In this document: positions 10,222-19,834 of the stretch, piece after piece
How the letters are laid out: each line of letters begins with the position of its first letter
How positions within the stretch are numbered: the stretch's first letter is position 1
DNA from: an uncultured Phycisphaerales bacterium
Lineage (GTDB): Bacteria > Planctomycetota > Phycisphaerae > Tepidisphaerales > Tepidisphaeraceae
DNA length: 64,000 nt
Assembly: GCA_903871935.1 (NCBI GenBank)
Contig: CAIQIQ010000029.1
Span: forward strand, 1-64,000
Direction of reading: 5' to 3'
Made by a program: the position numbers and the translations under genes
The notes under the pieces: generated by a model
What the model was told of the DNA's origin: nothing
The model's input: the letters and a program-made list of their open reading frames with translations, nothing else
Databases searched by the model: none

Positions 10222-13200
10222 ATGTTTGGTTTCCATCGTCGCACGAGTGCACATGACAAACCGGCGGGCATCGCCCGCCGACGCCGGCGCTGGTACCGGC
10301 GCTGGACACGTTATGTCGTCTGGAGCGCGCTGTTCCTGCTGGTGGCCGGGATTATCGCGTACAACATCATCACCCAGGACCACCGCGTACGGGCCTTCCT
10401 CGAGCAACAGCTTAGCCATGCCAGCGGCGCCCGCGTCCGGATCGGATCGGCCAGCTTTTCCATCATGAGCGGCCTGCATGTCAACGGTGCGGAGTTTCTC
10501 ACTGATGAATCGACCACTGCCGGCGCCAGGCTTCTCACGGCCAGGGATTTGAACGTCGTCCTCGATTACTCGGAACTGTGGCGTTTCAGGGCCCCGCGAT
10601 TGGCCCTCCTGGAAGCTCAAAACGTCGATCTGTCCCTCATCGAGGATGTCGATACGGGCACCTGGAATTTCGAGGAGCTGCTCGAGGCCCGCCGCCGACA
10701 ACCTGCGGCAATCCCAGAATCGGATCATGCCGGCAAAGACATGGTACCTACTGTATTTCTGCGCAATGCCAGCGTGCGTTACTTCCGCAAAGAATCGCAG
10801 AAGATCACCGAAGCCGGGAAGATCGAGGTACAAGCATCCGTCTACCCGATGTCGCCAAAGCATTACGGATTCAGTGCCGTCGCCCAGCCGCCCGGAACCA
10901 CACGCACCACCACCGTCTACGGGGTATTCGATTCCAATGCTGGCACGATCGATGGTCGCATCGGCGCCCTGCAGTTTGATGATGCCCTGCGCAGAATGAT
11001 GCCAACACAGGTACGGCAATGGATGGAACGTCTGGATCTCTCCGGGCAGATTTCCATTCCGCGCTTCAGGTACAAGTTCGGACCGCCCAAGGATGCGTTC
11101 GACATCACGCTCGCGTTTCACAACGTGCAATCCACAGTACAGCCCGATCAATGGCTCAACGACCGGGAACACTTCCGCCGTTCCATCCTTCGCGAGTCGA
11201 TCTGGCTGTTCGACCGCATGGGGATGGACCAGAAGCTCAATCCCGGCGACCTGGTCAGCGCCAGCGATGAAGATGCCTGGCCGCGAAGCACGCTGGAATA
11301 CCTGCGCCTTAATATGCGCATGGTTCCCCTGAGCCTGAAGCAGCTCCAGGGAACGGCACGCTTCACCACTGATGCAATCGAGCTCAACGGCGTCCACTTT
11401 CAGTTGCAGGGCCAGTCATTCGTCATGAATGGGCGGATGAATGGCTATGCCGGCAACGCTCCCGGTGAGATCCGCGTGCAGACCGAGCCCGGCACCTTCC
11501 TGCAGGTTCCGCCCGACCGCCAGTTCATGAACTGGCTACCCGATGAGGTTCATAAGGTTTATCTTCAATTTCAACCCGAAGGAAAAGCGAGGCTCGATGT
11601 CCAGCTTGTGCGCTCCAAACCCGACGAGGGATTTGAGCCGACCGTCATTGTTGAACTGTTTGACTCGCAGTTTGCCTTTGACGATTTCCCCTACCCGTTG
11701 CATCGCTGTTCCGGCCGCATTGTCTTCGCCCGTGATGAAACCACTGGCGAAGAACTCGTCAAGATCGTTCGCCTGACCGGACACGGAATTCCCGGCGGCC
11801 CCAATGCAGGCAAATCGGTTGAGATCAATGCGACTGTCGGTCCCTTCGTCGCCGGCGGAGTGGGTGTTGATGTCCGCGTTGAAGGCAAAGACATCACCTC
11901 CGAGCCCGCCATCCGCCAGGCATTCCCGCGGGAGATCGCCAAAGCCATGCTGATCTTCGGCCCGCCCGACTACGGCGCTCGCCAGGCGACCGCCGGCAAG
12001 CCGCCCGAACTGGCGTCCGAAGAGCTCTTTCATTGGCCGGAGTTCTTCGGCGATTTCACGGCGCATGTTCACCGCGAGCCCGGCCCGAACAAGGGAGTTG
12101 ACACCGATGTCACGCTGGATCTGAAGAAGGCGGCCGGCTCGTTGCGGGTCTTCCCTTATCCGATGAACAACATCGCCTGCAAGCTGCGCATCCTCGATGA
12201 TGATGTCCACCATGAACTGCAGGTTCACTCCGTGACCATGAGCCAAAACGGAGCGACGCTGAAGATGAACGGCAGAGTCGAGTTTGGCGAACCGACCATG
12301 CCTGACCTGAGTGTCGAAGCGTTGAACGTCCCTATTGACGAAGATTTGCTCAGTGCCCTCCCCCCCACCGAACGCGGCTGGCTCAGGAAAGCTTCACTTG
12401 AAGGCCGTGTTGACATCGTCGGCCGGGTCTTCCGCGATCCCCCGGGAACACCGCGGGCGGACGACACCAACTTCGCCCTGGCACTGCGGCTCCACGATGC
12501 CAAGCTCTACCGTGACGCCCAGGGACCCGCCGCCACCAACCTCAATGGCGATCTCTATCTAGTGCCCGGCCGCCTCGACCTCAAATCGGTCATCGGCCGG
12601 CGTGGCGATGCCGAACTGCGGATCACCGGCTACGCCAACTGGGAAACGCCCGATGTGCAATTGCAGCTTTCGGCGCGCAATCTTCTGCTCGATCCGCTAC
12701 TCCACGACATCCTGCCCAGATCTGCCCAGGAAAGCTGGGACCAGCAGAAGCCCCAGGGCACCAGCGATGCCGACCTCGCCTACTCCCTGACCAAAGCCAA
12801 TGATGCCGCGGGGCAGACCGCCGATGCCTTGAATGAGCACATCCGCCTGGCCTTGCGCCCACGAAAGCTCTCTATAACATCGGACAGCTTTGCCTACAGG
12901 CTGGACGATCTTGGCGGCGAAGTGATCGTTGATGGACGCGATGTGCAGTTCAAGCAACTGACCGGCCGGCATGGCGCAACTCGGGTCGACATCAGTGGCT
13001 CGGGCACAACCGGCCCACAGAGCAACTTCGATCTGAAGATCCGCGCAGTGGACTTGGAGCCCGATAAGGAACTTCTCGCGGCTGTCCCTTCAGCGCTGGC
13101 GGACATTCTCACCGGGCTTAAAACTGGAGGCCAATACACGGTTGACTTCGACAGATTTACGCTGCGCGACTCGGATTCCGCCCGCGCGACAACAACGACG

Positions 13201-14127
13201 GCGGGAACGCCACCCCCAGCATCTTCCTCGCGGCCCACGACCCGCCCAGTGGATCTCGACTTTTCCTGCACCATCGCGTCGGATGACGGCTCGCTTGATA
13301 TCGGTGTGCCAGTGACAACGCTGGTTGGCTCTGCGCAACTCACCGGCGAGGTGCGCCAGAGCGAACTGACGAAGCTCGATGGCTCCATCGCTGCAGACAG
13401 CTTCAAGCTGTTGGGACGCGCCGGCGGCTGCCTTAGCGCCACACTCCGCCGACCGCTGTACTCCCAGAACCTCATGATCGAGTCGCTCCGCTCCGATTTC
13501 GCCGGTGGCGTCGTCTCCGGCGGCCTTACCATCCTTGGCAGCAACGACCGGCCCCCTCGCTACGCGGCCGATATCGTCATCCGCAACGCCGATGTGATGC
13601 AGATCGCCGGCGATGCCCTGCGCAAACCGGTTCGGGCGCAGTTTTCGGCCGATCTCGGCGTAGAAGGCATCTTCGGTGATGTCAGGAATCGTCACGGCCG
13701 CGGAATGATCACGATCAACGGCGAAAACATGTACGAAGCCCCGATCGTTCTGGGCCTCTTCCGCCTGGTCAACCTGGCCCTGCCCGTGCAGCAAGGCGTG
13801 CGCAACATCCGTCTCTCCTACGTCCTCAACGGCGATGTCGTCACCTTCGACACGGTGGAGATGAGTTCCCCGGGCTTGCGAATATACGGCGATGGCAAAC
13901 TTGATTTCGGCACGCGGAAAATGTCCTTCACGCTGAACACCGAGAACCCCGATGGTCTGAGCCTCCCGATTATCGGCACCCTTACCCAGAGGCTCCGCGA
14001 GGAACTCCTGCAGATCAAGATCTCCGGCACCCTGCAGGAGCCCGAAGTCAAAACCACCCCTTTCCCCACCTTCCAGGCCACGCTCGGCCAGGTCATCGAA
14101 GATGTCGAGCGCAAACGCAAACCATAG
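10222..14127 (+). CDS. AsmA/TamB-like inner-membrane-anchored protein, 1301 aa
   Basis: A very basic N-terminus (residues 19-30 mostly Arg) precedes one transmembrane helix (31-50). The AsmA-type start then follows: RAFLEQQLSHASGARVRIGS, and a LHVNGAEF beta-strand motif. The rest is a long beta-rich periplasmic domain, ending with a conserved-looking FDTVEMSSPGLRIYGDGKLDF block near 1210-1230 and a GTLQEPEVKTTPFP tail, typical of AsmA/DUF3971 C-termini. Members of this superfamily are bridge-like lipid transporters between inner and outer membranes; that role is inferred here. It is convergent with manC, with 14 bp between the stops. Confidence 0.8.
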   Translation: MFGFHRRTSAHDKPAGIARRRRRWYRRWTRYVVWSALFLLVAGIIAYNIITQDHRVRAFLEQQLSHASGARVRIGSASFSIMSGLHVNGAEFLTDESTTAGARLLTARDLNVVLDYSELWRFRAPRLALLEAQNVDLSLIEDVDTGTWNFEELLEARRRQPAAIPESDHAGKDMVPTVFLRNASVRYFRKESQKITEAGKIEVQASVYPMSPKHYGFSAVAQPPGTTRTTTVYGVFDSNAGTIDGRIGALQFDDALRRMMPTQVRQWMERLDLSGQISIPRFRYKFGPPKDAFDITLAFHNVQSTVQPDQWLNDREHFRRSILRESIWLFDRMGMDQKLNPGDLVSASDEDAWPRSTLEYLRLNMRMVPLSLKQLQGTARFTTDAIELNGVHFQLQGQSFVMNGRMNGYAGNAPGEIRVQTEPGTFLQVPPDRQFMNWLPDEVHKVYLQFQPEGKARLDVQLVRSKPDEGFEPTVIVELFDSQFAFDDFPYPLHRCSGRIVFARDETTGEELVKIVRLTGHGIPGGPNAGKSVEINATVGPFVAGGVGVDVRVEGKDITSEPAIRQAFPREIAKAMLIFGPPDYGARQATAGKPPELASEELFHWPEFFGDFTAHVHREPGPNKGVDTDVTLDLKKAAGSLRVFPYPMNNIACKLRILDDDVHHELQVHSVTMSQNGATLKMNGRVEFGEPTMPDLSVEALNVPIDEDLLSALPPTERGWLRKASLEGRVDIVGRVFRDPPGTPRADDTNFALALRLHDAKLYRDAQGPAATNLNGDLYLVPGRLDLKSVIGRRGDAELRITGYANWETPDVQLQLSARNLLLDPLLHDILPRSAQESWDQQKPQGTSDADLAYSLTKANDAAGQTADALNEHIRLALRPRKLSITSDSFAYRLDDLGGEVIVDGRDVQFKQLTGRHGATRVDISGSGTTGPQSNFDLKIRAVDLEPDKELLAAVPSALADILTGLKTGGQYTVDFDRFTLRDSDSARATTTTAGTPPPASSSRPTTRPVDLDFSCTIASDDGSLDIGVPVTTLVGSAQLTGEVRQSELTKLDGSIAADSFKLLGRAGGCLSATLRRPLYSQNLMIESLRSDFAGGVVSGGLTILGSNDRPPRYAADIVIRNADVMQIAGDALRKPVRAQFSADLGVEGIFGDVRNRHGRGMITINGENMYEAPIVLGLFRLVNLALPVQQGVRNIRLSYVLNGDVVTFDTVEMSSPGLRIYGDGKLDFGTRKMSFTLNTENPDGLSLPIIGTLTQRLREELLQIKISGTLQEPEVKTTPFPTFQATLGQVIEDVERKRKP

Positions 14128-14141
14128 TCCAGCGCTCGCAC

Positions 14142-15239
14142 CTATGCATATTCCGCGCCATACTTCGCCTTTGCCGCCTCCGCCATTTCTTTCACTCGTT
14201 GCGACTTGTCGATGGGGCAGATCAGCGTAGCATTCTTCGTATGCACGATGATCATCTTCTCGATCCCCACCGTGCTGATCAGATGCCGCGGATCATCGCT
14301 CACGATCACGTTGTCGCGCGAGTCCACCAGCAGTGTCAGAGGTCCGGAGATCGTGTTCCTCGCGGCATCCCTTTCCAGCACATCCGCCAGCGCCGGCCAG
14401 CTTCCCACATCAAACCACTCCACCGGCATATCCACCATCATCACCCGAGCATTGCCGCGTCCCTGCGATGCCGGTTCCATCACCGCAAAATCGATGCTCT
14501 TCTTCGGCAACTGCGGATACACCCGGCCCACAACTTCTTGCGCCCGCGGTGTATCCCATGCCTGCCCTATCTCCATCAGCCCGCCATATGAGCCCGGCAG
14601 ATGCTCCTTCAACTCGCCCAGGATCGTCTCCGCGCGCCAGACAAACATCCCGCTGTTCCACAGATATTCGCCGCTTGCCACATACTTCTGCGCGGTCCCC
14701 AGATCGGGCTTTTCCTTGAACTGTTTCACAAAATAAGCGTCCTGGTCGTCCACCTTCACCACCTCGCCTCGATGCACATACCCCAGCCCCGTATGCGCAA
14801 ACGTCGGGCGAATGCCAAAAGTGATCAGGGCATTGCGATACCGCTGCACCACCCGGAACGCCAGTTGGATCGATCGGGCAAAGCGTTCGACCGGACGGAT
14901 CACATGATCGGCTGTCACCACTGCCATCACCGCATCTTGGTCGCGCTTCAGCAGCACCGCCGCTGGAAAGCCAATCGCATTAGCAGTGTCCCGGCCCGTC
15001 GGCTCGCCCAGTACATTCCCCTCGGGCAGACCCAACTCGCGCTGGACCTGCCCGGCATATGCCGAAGATGTGCAAACCAGGATTCGCTGCGTCGGCAAGA
15101 ACGACGCCAGCCGTTCAAAGCTCAGCCGCAGAAGGCTCTTGCCCCCAATGATCGACAGGAGCTGTTTGGGCTGAGTCGCCCGAGACATGGGCCAGAGCCG
15201 TGTTCCCGAGCCGCCTGCCATGATTACGCCATATTCCAT
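14142..15239 (-). CDS. manC: Mannose-1-phosphate guanylyltransferase
   Basis: Makes GDP-mannose from mannose-1-phosphate and GTP for exopolysaccharide or glycan synthesis. The 365-residue single-domain form has the nucleotidyltransferase signature GVIMAGGSGTRLWPMSR (residues 4-20), VVTADHVI, the active-site FKEKPDLGTAQKYVASGEYLWNSG region and SIDFAVMEPA. The phosphomannose isomerase domain of bifunctional homologues is absent. The ATG at 15239 starts at the conserved N-terminus and lies 6 nt after a near-consensus promoter; the ORF could be extended to 15305. It is the last gene of a minus-strand polysaccharide-related run. Confidence 0.95.
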   Translation of the reverse strand: MEYGVIMAGGSGTRLWPMSRATQPKQLLSIIGGKSLLRLSFERLASFLPTQRILVCTSSAYAGQVQRELGLPEGNVLGEPTGRDTANAIGFPAAVLLKRDQDAVMAVVTADHVIRPVERFARSIQLAFRVVQRYRNALITFGIRPTFAHTGLGYVHRGEVVKVDDQDAYFVKQFKEKPDLGTAQKYVASGEYLWNSGMFVWRAETILGELKEHLPGSYGGLMEIGQAWDTPRAQEVVGRVYPQLPKKSIDFAVMEPASQGRGNARVMMVDMPVEWFDVGSWPALADVLERDAARNTISGPLTLLVDSRDNVIVSDDPRHLISTVGIEKMIIVHTKNATLICPIDKSQRVKEMAEAAKAKYGAEYA

Positions 15240-15245
15240 GCACAA

Positions 15246-15274
15246 TTTGTAGACGCAACCGCCGGGCTTGCCAA
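15246..15274 (-). promoter_or_regulatory. Near-consensus promoter of manC, leaderless position
   Basis: On the minus strand TTGGCA (15274-15269), exactly 17 bp, then TACAAA (15251-15246), followed by 6 nt and the ATG. No Shine-Dalgarno exists between box and start, so the transcript would begin at or next to the ATG. manC is therefore probably a separate transcription unit from the dioxygenase gene upstream. Confidence 0.6.
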
Positions 15275-15310
15275 GGTGCAAAAGCCGCAACCAGATGTGC
15301 CGCACAGCGG

Positions 15311-16267
15311 CTACCCCTTCGCCGTCTCCTCAACTCGTTTGGAGTTATCTCTCCCCTGGTGATCCGCCTTCGGATCCGTCGCCGCCGCATTCGCCTTGCA
15401 CGTCCGCAACCACACGCTCTTGGGCGGCTGCTCCAGCCCCTTCCACGCATACGGGTCTTTCCCGCTCACCGGCACAATCACCCGTCGGTCCGCCATAGCC
15501 ACATGCTCGCCAGGCTTCAGGTTCCACGGCAGGTGCGAATACGCGTTCATGTAGTGGTTCACCAGCACCCGCCGGTAGATGTTGCTGCGATTCTTCCGTG
15601 ACCGGTGCAGCAGATACCCATTGAAGAACACCACGCTCCCCGCCTTCACCTCCACCGGAATCTCGCCCTTCTGCTCAAACCCATAGCTCTCCTGCGCGAA
15701 GTCAAACTCATCCGGGTTGTCGTGATCCTTCTGCGGATAGAGATACCCCATCTTGTGCGATTCCGGCACGATCCACAGACACCCGTTCTCGATCGTCGCA
15801 TCATCGATCGCCGTCCACGCCCCGATCAGCGAGCGATCGCGCGTGGGGATGTAGATCTCATCTTGGTGCCACGCCTGCCCCTGAAACCCCGGCGGCTTCA
15901 CAAACAGCATCGACTGCATGCACTTCACACTTCCATCCCAATAGGGGAGATGAGCCGCTGTGATCTGCGAGAGAGCTCCGCATATCTGCGGGTGCTTCAC
16001 GTGCTTCAGCATCGTCGGACTGATGTAATGCGGCTGATGGATGCACAGAATATTCCGCAACACCTGATCATCCGAGAGCGCATCTGGCATCGGCTTGATG
16101 TTCTCATTTGCATATTGCCCCCGCGCGATCCGCACCGTATCGACCTTGAGTTCCTCCAACTCATCCGGCCCAATCACGCCCGGAAGAACCAGATACCCAT
16201 TCTCAACAAAGAACTTCACCTGCTCCTGCCCCAGCGGCTTGGGAACGTCGATCCATTCCTGCACCAT
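15311..16267 (-). CDS. Phytanoyl-CoA dioxygenase family protein
   Basis: A non-haem Fe(II)/2-oxoglutarate-dependent oxygenase of 318 residues with the double-stranded beta-helix fold. Likely iron ligands are H134 and D136 (AWHQDE) and H221 (NGYLLHRS). A downstream Arg-rich strand (SRKNRSNIYRRVLVNHYMNA) is suited to bind 2-oxoglutarate. The substrate is unknown: planctomycetes have many paralogues, and the setting with lyase-like genes suggests a secondary metabolite or sugar-linked substrate only weakly. GGGAG lies 8 nt upstream of the start, unlike the leaderless-type neighbour manC. It lies 44 bp downstream of the preceding gene, in the same direction, and so is probably co-transcribed with it. 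Confidence 0.85.
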   Translation of the reverse strand: MVQEWIDVPKPLGQEQVKFFVENGYLVLPGVIGPDELEELKVDTVRIARGQYANENIKPMPDALSDDQVLRNILCIHQPHYISPTMLKHVKHPQICGALSQITAAHLPYWDGSVKCMQSMLFVKPPGFQGQAWHQDEIYIPTRDRSLIGAWTAIDDATIENGCLWIVPESHKMGYLYPQKDHDNPDEFDFAQESYGFEQKGEIPVEVKAGSVVFFNGYLLHRSRKNRSNIYRRVLVNHYMNAYSHLPWNLKPGEHVAMADRRVIVPVSGKDPYAWKGLEQPPKSVWLRTCKANAAATDPKADHQGRDNSKRVEETAKG

Positions 16268-16311
16268 CCTCGGCTCCCTTCCAGTGTGATTGCCTCACAA
16301 CAGTAGAACCC

Positions 16312-17895
16312 TCATCGCATCTGGTCCACCTTTGCCAGATAACCCAGAAAGTTCGGGCTGGACCGGTAGTTCTGGTTCAGGTGCTTCTGATCGGCGAGAT
16401 GCGCCTTGGCGATCCCGGCGTTGTAGCCCCCGAGCCCGAGGGTGAAATACTCGGCATTGCTGTAGCCGGAGAGCCGATAGGCATACGCATAGGCGTGCGT
16501 GATCATCTGGTTCAGGTCGTAATACGGGCGCCCAGCGCGGCTGGGAGCGGTGAAGTAGACCCAACTGTCGCTCGTGCCGACCCGGCCGAATCGCGTGAGC
16601 CAATCCACCGCCATCGTCACCGACTCCGCAGCCGCCGGATCCCGGGAGATGATGTGATAGCGGATAACACCCTCCAGCAGCAGGCCCGTCATCCAGGTGC
16701 TTCCTCCCCAATTATCACGTTTCGCCCCCTCCTGGGGATCGTGGTCGTACAGGTTGTGAATGAACCCCGTCTGCCCATCGATCGCCTGGTTCTCCACCTG
16801 CATGCGATGCAACTCGTGGACGATTCGCTCGGCCTCTTGCCGATAGGCGGGCTTGAGCGTCGCCTCGTAATAGCACACGATCCCCAGCAGGGCGAACGCC
16901 GGCTCACGCTCCGTCCAGAATCCCCGCTTGCGTGGCGGCTTGTAATAGACACCCCCGCCGGCGAGTTCCTCCAGCTTCATGTAGAACTGATCGACGACCA
17001 CTCCGGCGACGGCCAGGCTGGCCTGGTCGCCATTGAGCAGGTAATCGTCCACCAGGCCTTCGACGTACGTATAGCGCGTAATCGTGGTGCCGTCGAGCGT
17101 TCGCCGCCCTGGCCAGCGGCTCTCCAGAGGCGCAATCTGCCGCGTCCGGTGATACACCGCCCAACGCCGGGCCAGTTTGTAGTAATCGACGTTTCCGGTG
17201 CGGAGGAATTGTTGGTACAGCGAATGCGTATTGTCGTAATAGTTTGTCCCCTCGACGACGCCTTGGTCGCCGCCGCCGAAGCTCTCGTACCGGGTGTACT
17301 GCGCCAGGAAGTTCGCATCATACGCCATGTTGTCCACAATACCGGCCGGGGTGGCGACGCTGTAGCCGGCCGGCACCATGGCGCCGAGCACACCGCTGTA
17401 GCTCATCCATTCCTTGCTCGGTACGGCGATGGCCGCGGGCAGCGTCCAAGTGACAGGCGCCAGCGGCAGGTCGACCGTTGAGCGCAGCGCCCCGAAACCC
17501 AGCACTACCGTGTCTTGCTTCGCCGAACCAAGGTCGCAGTTGAACTGGACCAGCACCGACCGGATTGATCTGGAGTCCGGCCACTTGACGATCTCCCGCG
17601 CTGAGATGGGGATTTCCCTGCCATCTTTCCGAATGACGATGTTGCGGGCGTCAAAGAGCACCTCGCGCGGGAATGGGATCGCATTGGATACCAAAACCCT
17701 CGCCGCGTCGCCCTCGACCCGGCACACCGTTAGCTCGATCTCCGGCGGCGCAGAGGCCAGCAACCGGGCGCACTCCGCCCAGTCCGGCGAGACCCGGGCG
17801 GAAGATGCGTTAGCGCTCTTCGGCAGCGGCTCCGCAGCGCGTGCCGCAAGCGTTCCCAGCGCCACTACACAAATAATCGCAGCCACGCGGTGCAT
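16312..17895 (-). CDS. Secreted RIFT-barrel/toroid protein, putative polysaccharide lyase-like
   Basis: A 527-residue protein with a clear signal peptide (MHRVAAIICVVALGTLAARA). The N-terminal part (about 50-170) resembles the first domain of exo-rhamnogalacturonan lyase-like (YetA/PcRGLX) proteins: a PFPREVLFDARN strand followed by KWPDSRSIRSVLVQF. The second half is rich in aromatic alpha-helical segments (RRWAVYHRTRQIAPLE, DNWGGSTWMTGLLLEG, SGYSNAEYFTLGLGGYNAG), consistent with an alpha/alpha toroid. No catalytic residues are assigned, so the enzyme class is tentative. The start could also be the GTG at 17901. It begins about 20 bp after the stop of the beta-helix gene, so the two are probably co-transcribed. 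Confidence 0.65.
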   Translation of the reverse strand: MHRVAAIICVVALGTLAARAAEPLPKSANASSARVSPDWAECARLLASAPPEIELTVCRVEGDAARVLVSNAIPFPREVLFDARNIVIRKDGREIPISAREIVKWPDSRSIRSVLVQFNCDLGSAKQDTVVLGFGALRSTVDLPLAPVTWTLPAAIAVPSKEWMSYSGVLGAMVPAGYSVATPAGIVDNMAYDANFLAQYTRYESFGGGDQGVVEGTNYYDNTHSLYQQFLRTGNVDYYKLARRWAVYHRTRQIAPLESRWPGRRTLDGTTITRYTYVEGLVDDYLLNGDQASLAVAGVVVDQFYMKLEELAGGGVYYKPPRKRGFWTEREPAFALLGIVCYYEATLKPAYRQEAERIVHELHRMQVENQAIDGQTGFIHNLYDHDPQEGAKRDNWGGSTWMTGLLLEGVIRYHIISRDPAAAESVTMAVDWLTRFGRVGTSDSWVYFTAPSRAGRPYYDLNQMITHAYAYAYRLSGYSNAEYFTLGLGGYNAGIAKAHLADQKHLNQNYRSSPNFLGYLAKVDQMR

Positions 17896-17916
17896 GTTCA
17901 CTTTCCGGATGCGGCC

Positions 17917-19641
17917 CTATTGGCCTGCGGGGCCTTTTGCCGACGCCGCCGGCGGATCGAACTGCGCCTTGACTCCAAATACCATCGGCGGCGCGCCGGC
18001 TTCCTGAGCCCCCATGTCTGGGGCTCCGTTGACACCCTCGCAGAAGTTCGGAATCACCACGGCTTTGTGGAATCCCGGGCTGTCGGGAGCCAACTGGAAG
18101 TTGCCGGTCTTGGTCGCAAACGAGAATCCCGCGCCCGGCACGTACCGAGGTGTGCCCTTGATGCCGTGTTTCTCCTGATCGGAGGGATATCGCCCGGCCG
18201 ACATGAGGTCGTAATCAAAATCGTTGTCCACGCTGTTCTTTGCCGTGGCAATTGCATGCGTGTCAGCGGACCTGACATGCAGGATGTTATTGCGTGTGAC
18301 GCAATGCTTAATGAGCTTTGAATCGCCGCCCAAGCCATTGGGCCCCTCGTCGTTCGGCTGAAGCAGAGTATTATTGAAGACGTACATGTGCCCGGTCATC
18401 CAGCTATCGTTGCCGGCAAACCCCATCTTCATGAAAGATCCGTGCGTCAGACCCCAACTGCTGCCCGGCGGGCTGTAGGACCGCCCTGCGACGTTGCGCC
18501 AGATGTACAGCGGCCCGATCGAGGTGGCGGCGTTAGCGATCGACATCATCGTGTTCTCGATGTAGTTGTTCCAAATGCGCACGTTCTGGTTGCCACCCTC
18601 GGACTCGATACCGTCATCCCAGCAGTTCGCCAGGTAGTTGCCATAGATATCGCTGTCGGCTCCGGGGAATCCCCGGTAACTGCTGTTGAACCTGCCGCCA
18701 ATAATGTCGTTGTAGTAGTGGTCTTTGTCCGACCACAATTCGTTGTAGCGGATCACATGGTTGCCATCGGTCTCAAAAAAGACGATGGTTTGCGGCCCGT
18801 CTGGATGCCGGCTATCGCGTCCCTTATAGTGGTCTTCCGCCCAGCTATTCGTGTTCCAGGTAGGATTGTGGATCTTGCAGCGTTGGATGACGACTGCATG
18901 TATGTCCTTGTCGCTGCCGAAGACGCCGGCCTGTTGTTCGAATCCGAAGCCATTGGTTTCTTCGCTGCCCCATTTGCTGATGTCGCAATCCTCGATCACG
19001 ATGTGATGGCCCTTCATGATGCGGATGCCGTGCTCCTTCACATTCCTGATCGTGAAACCGCGAAGGATCACGTAATTGGCATCCACGGAAATACCCAAAG
19101 CGGACTTATTGCCGCAATCGATGACGCTGCCGGTGCCATCATAGAGAACGTAGCCATCGGCAGTGCCCGACTTGTTCACCATCAGCGTGGTCGCACTGCT
19201 TGCAACCTTGACCGTTGAAGCCACCGGAAACTTTTCACTCCAGGTGGCAGCCTTCAAGGATGTGCGAACGGCGGTGCCCTCCAGCGCGAGGGCAACTTCG
19301 TAGGTGGCGCCGGGCGTCAAGTTCACGATGCTGCCGCGATAGTCACCCTTGCATTCCGGCGTCTTCACCGGGTTGTAGCGCATCGGCAGTCCCTCGCGCC
19401 ATGCCGCCTGCCCAATCTCGCGAAACTTCACCAGCACCTTCTTCCCGGCCGCCCCGTTCTCCGGCGACCAGTAGATGCCCAGGCAATGGAACGTGGGCAC
19501 CGTCTTCGCCGCCACTTTGGATGTGGTACCAGGAGCGGCCTCCGCCCCAGCCTGCCCCCCTTCCGCCGCCAGAACGATCTGTCCCGCAGCAACAAGAGCC
19601 AGAGCAACGAACGCCACCGCCAGCATTCTGATTCTCATCAT
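17917..19641 (-). CDS. Secreted right-handed parallel beta-helix protein
   Basis: A 574-residue protein with a signal peptide (MLAVAFVALALVAAGQIVLA) and a fibronectin-like N-terminal stretch (about 45-140, TPGATYEVALALEG). A pectate-lyase-like beta-helix core follows with repeated short strands (VILRGFTIRNVKEHGIRIM, IVIEDCDISKWG, IWNNYIENTMMSIANA, RNNILHV). The fold is typical of polysaccharide lyases and hydrolases; the substrate cannot be read from sequence. A GAGGA site favours the start at 19641 or 19638 over the ATG at 19656 or the long ORF to 19740. It heads the minus-strand run with the lyase-like and dioxygenase genes. Confidence 0.8.
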   Translation of the reverse strand: MMRIRMLAVAFVALALVAAGQIVLAAEGGQAGAEAAPGTTSKVAAKTVPTFHCLGIYWSPENGAAGKKVLVKFREIGQAAWREGLPMRYNPVKTPECKGDYRGSIVNLTPGATYEVALALEGTAVRTSLKAATWSEKFPVASTVKVASSATTLMVNKSGTADGYVLYDGTGSVIDCGNKSALGISVDANYVILRGFTIRNVKEHGIRIMKGHHIVIEDCDISKWGSEETNGFGFEQQAGVFGSDKDIHAVVIQRCKIHNPTWNTNSWAEDHYKGRDSRHPDGPQTIVFFETDGNHVIRYNELWSDKDHYYNDIIGGRFNSSYRGFPGADSDIYGNYLANCWDDGIESEGGNQNVRIWNNYIENTMMSIANAATSIGPLYIWRNVAGRSYSPPGSSWGLTHGSFMKMGFAGNDSWMTGHMYVFNNTLLQPNDEGPNGLGGDSKLIKHCVTRNNILHVRSADTHAIATAKNSVDNDFDYDLMSAGRYPSDQEKHGIKGTPRYVPGAGFSFATKTGNFQLAPDSPGFHKAVVIPNFCEGVNGAPDMGAQEAGAPPMVFGVKAQFDPPAASAKGPAGQ

Positions 19642-19834
19642 TGATTCCTCTGACATGTAGTTACCGGGTCCATACTTCTCCTGTTGCACGGACAGGGAAT
19701 TGGGCTCATCGTACGGGCAGGACCACATTAACCTATCCACAGCCTGATGACGAACTCCCCACCGTGTCTTCCGATTTTTCCTTTCCTCGTGACCGCCCTT
19801 TGGGCCATAATATCATTCTGAAAGCGAGGTCCGC

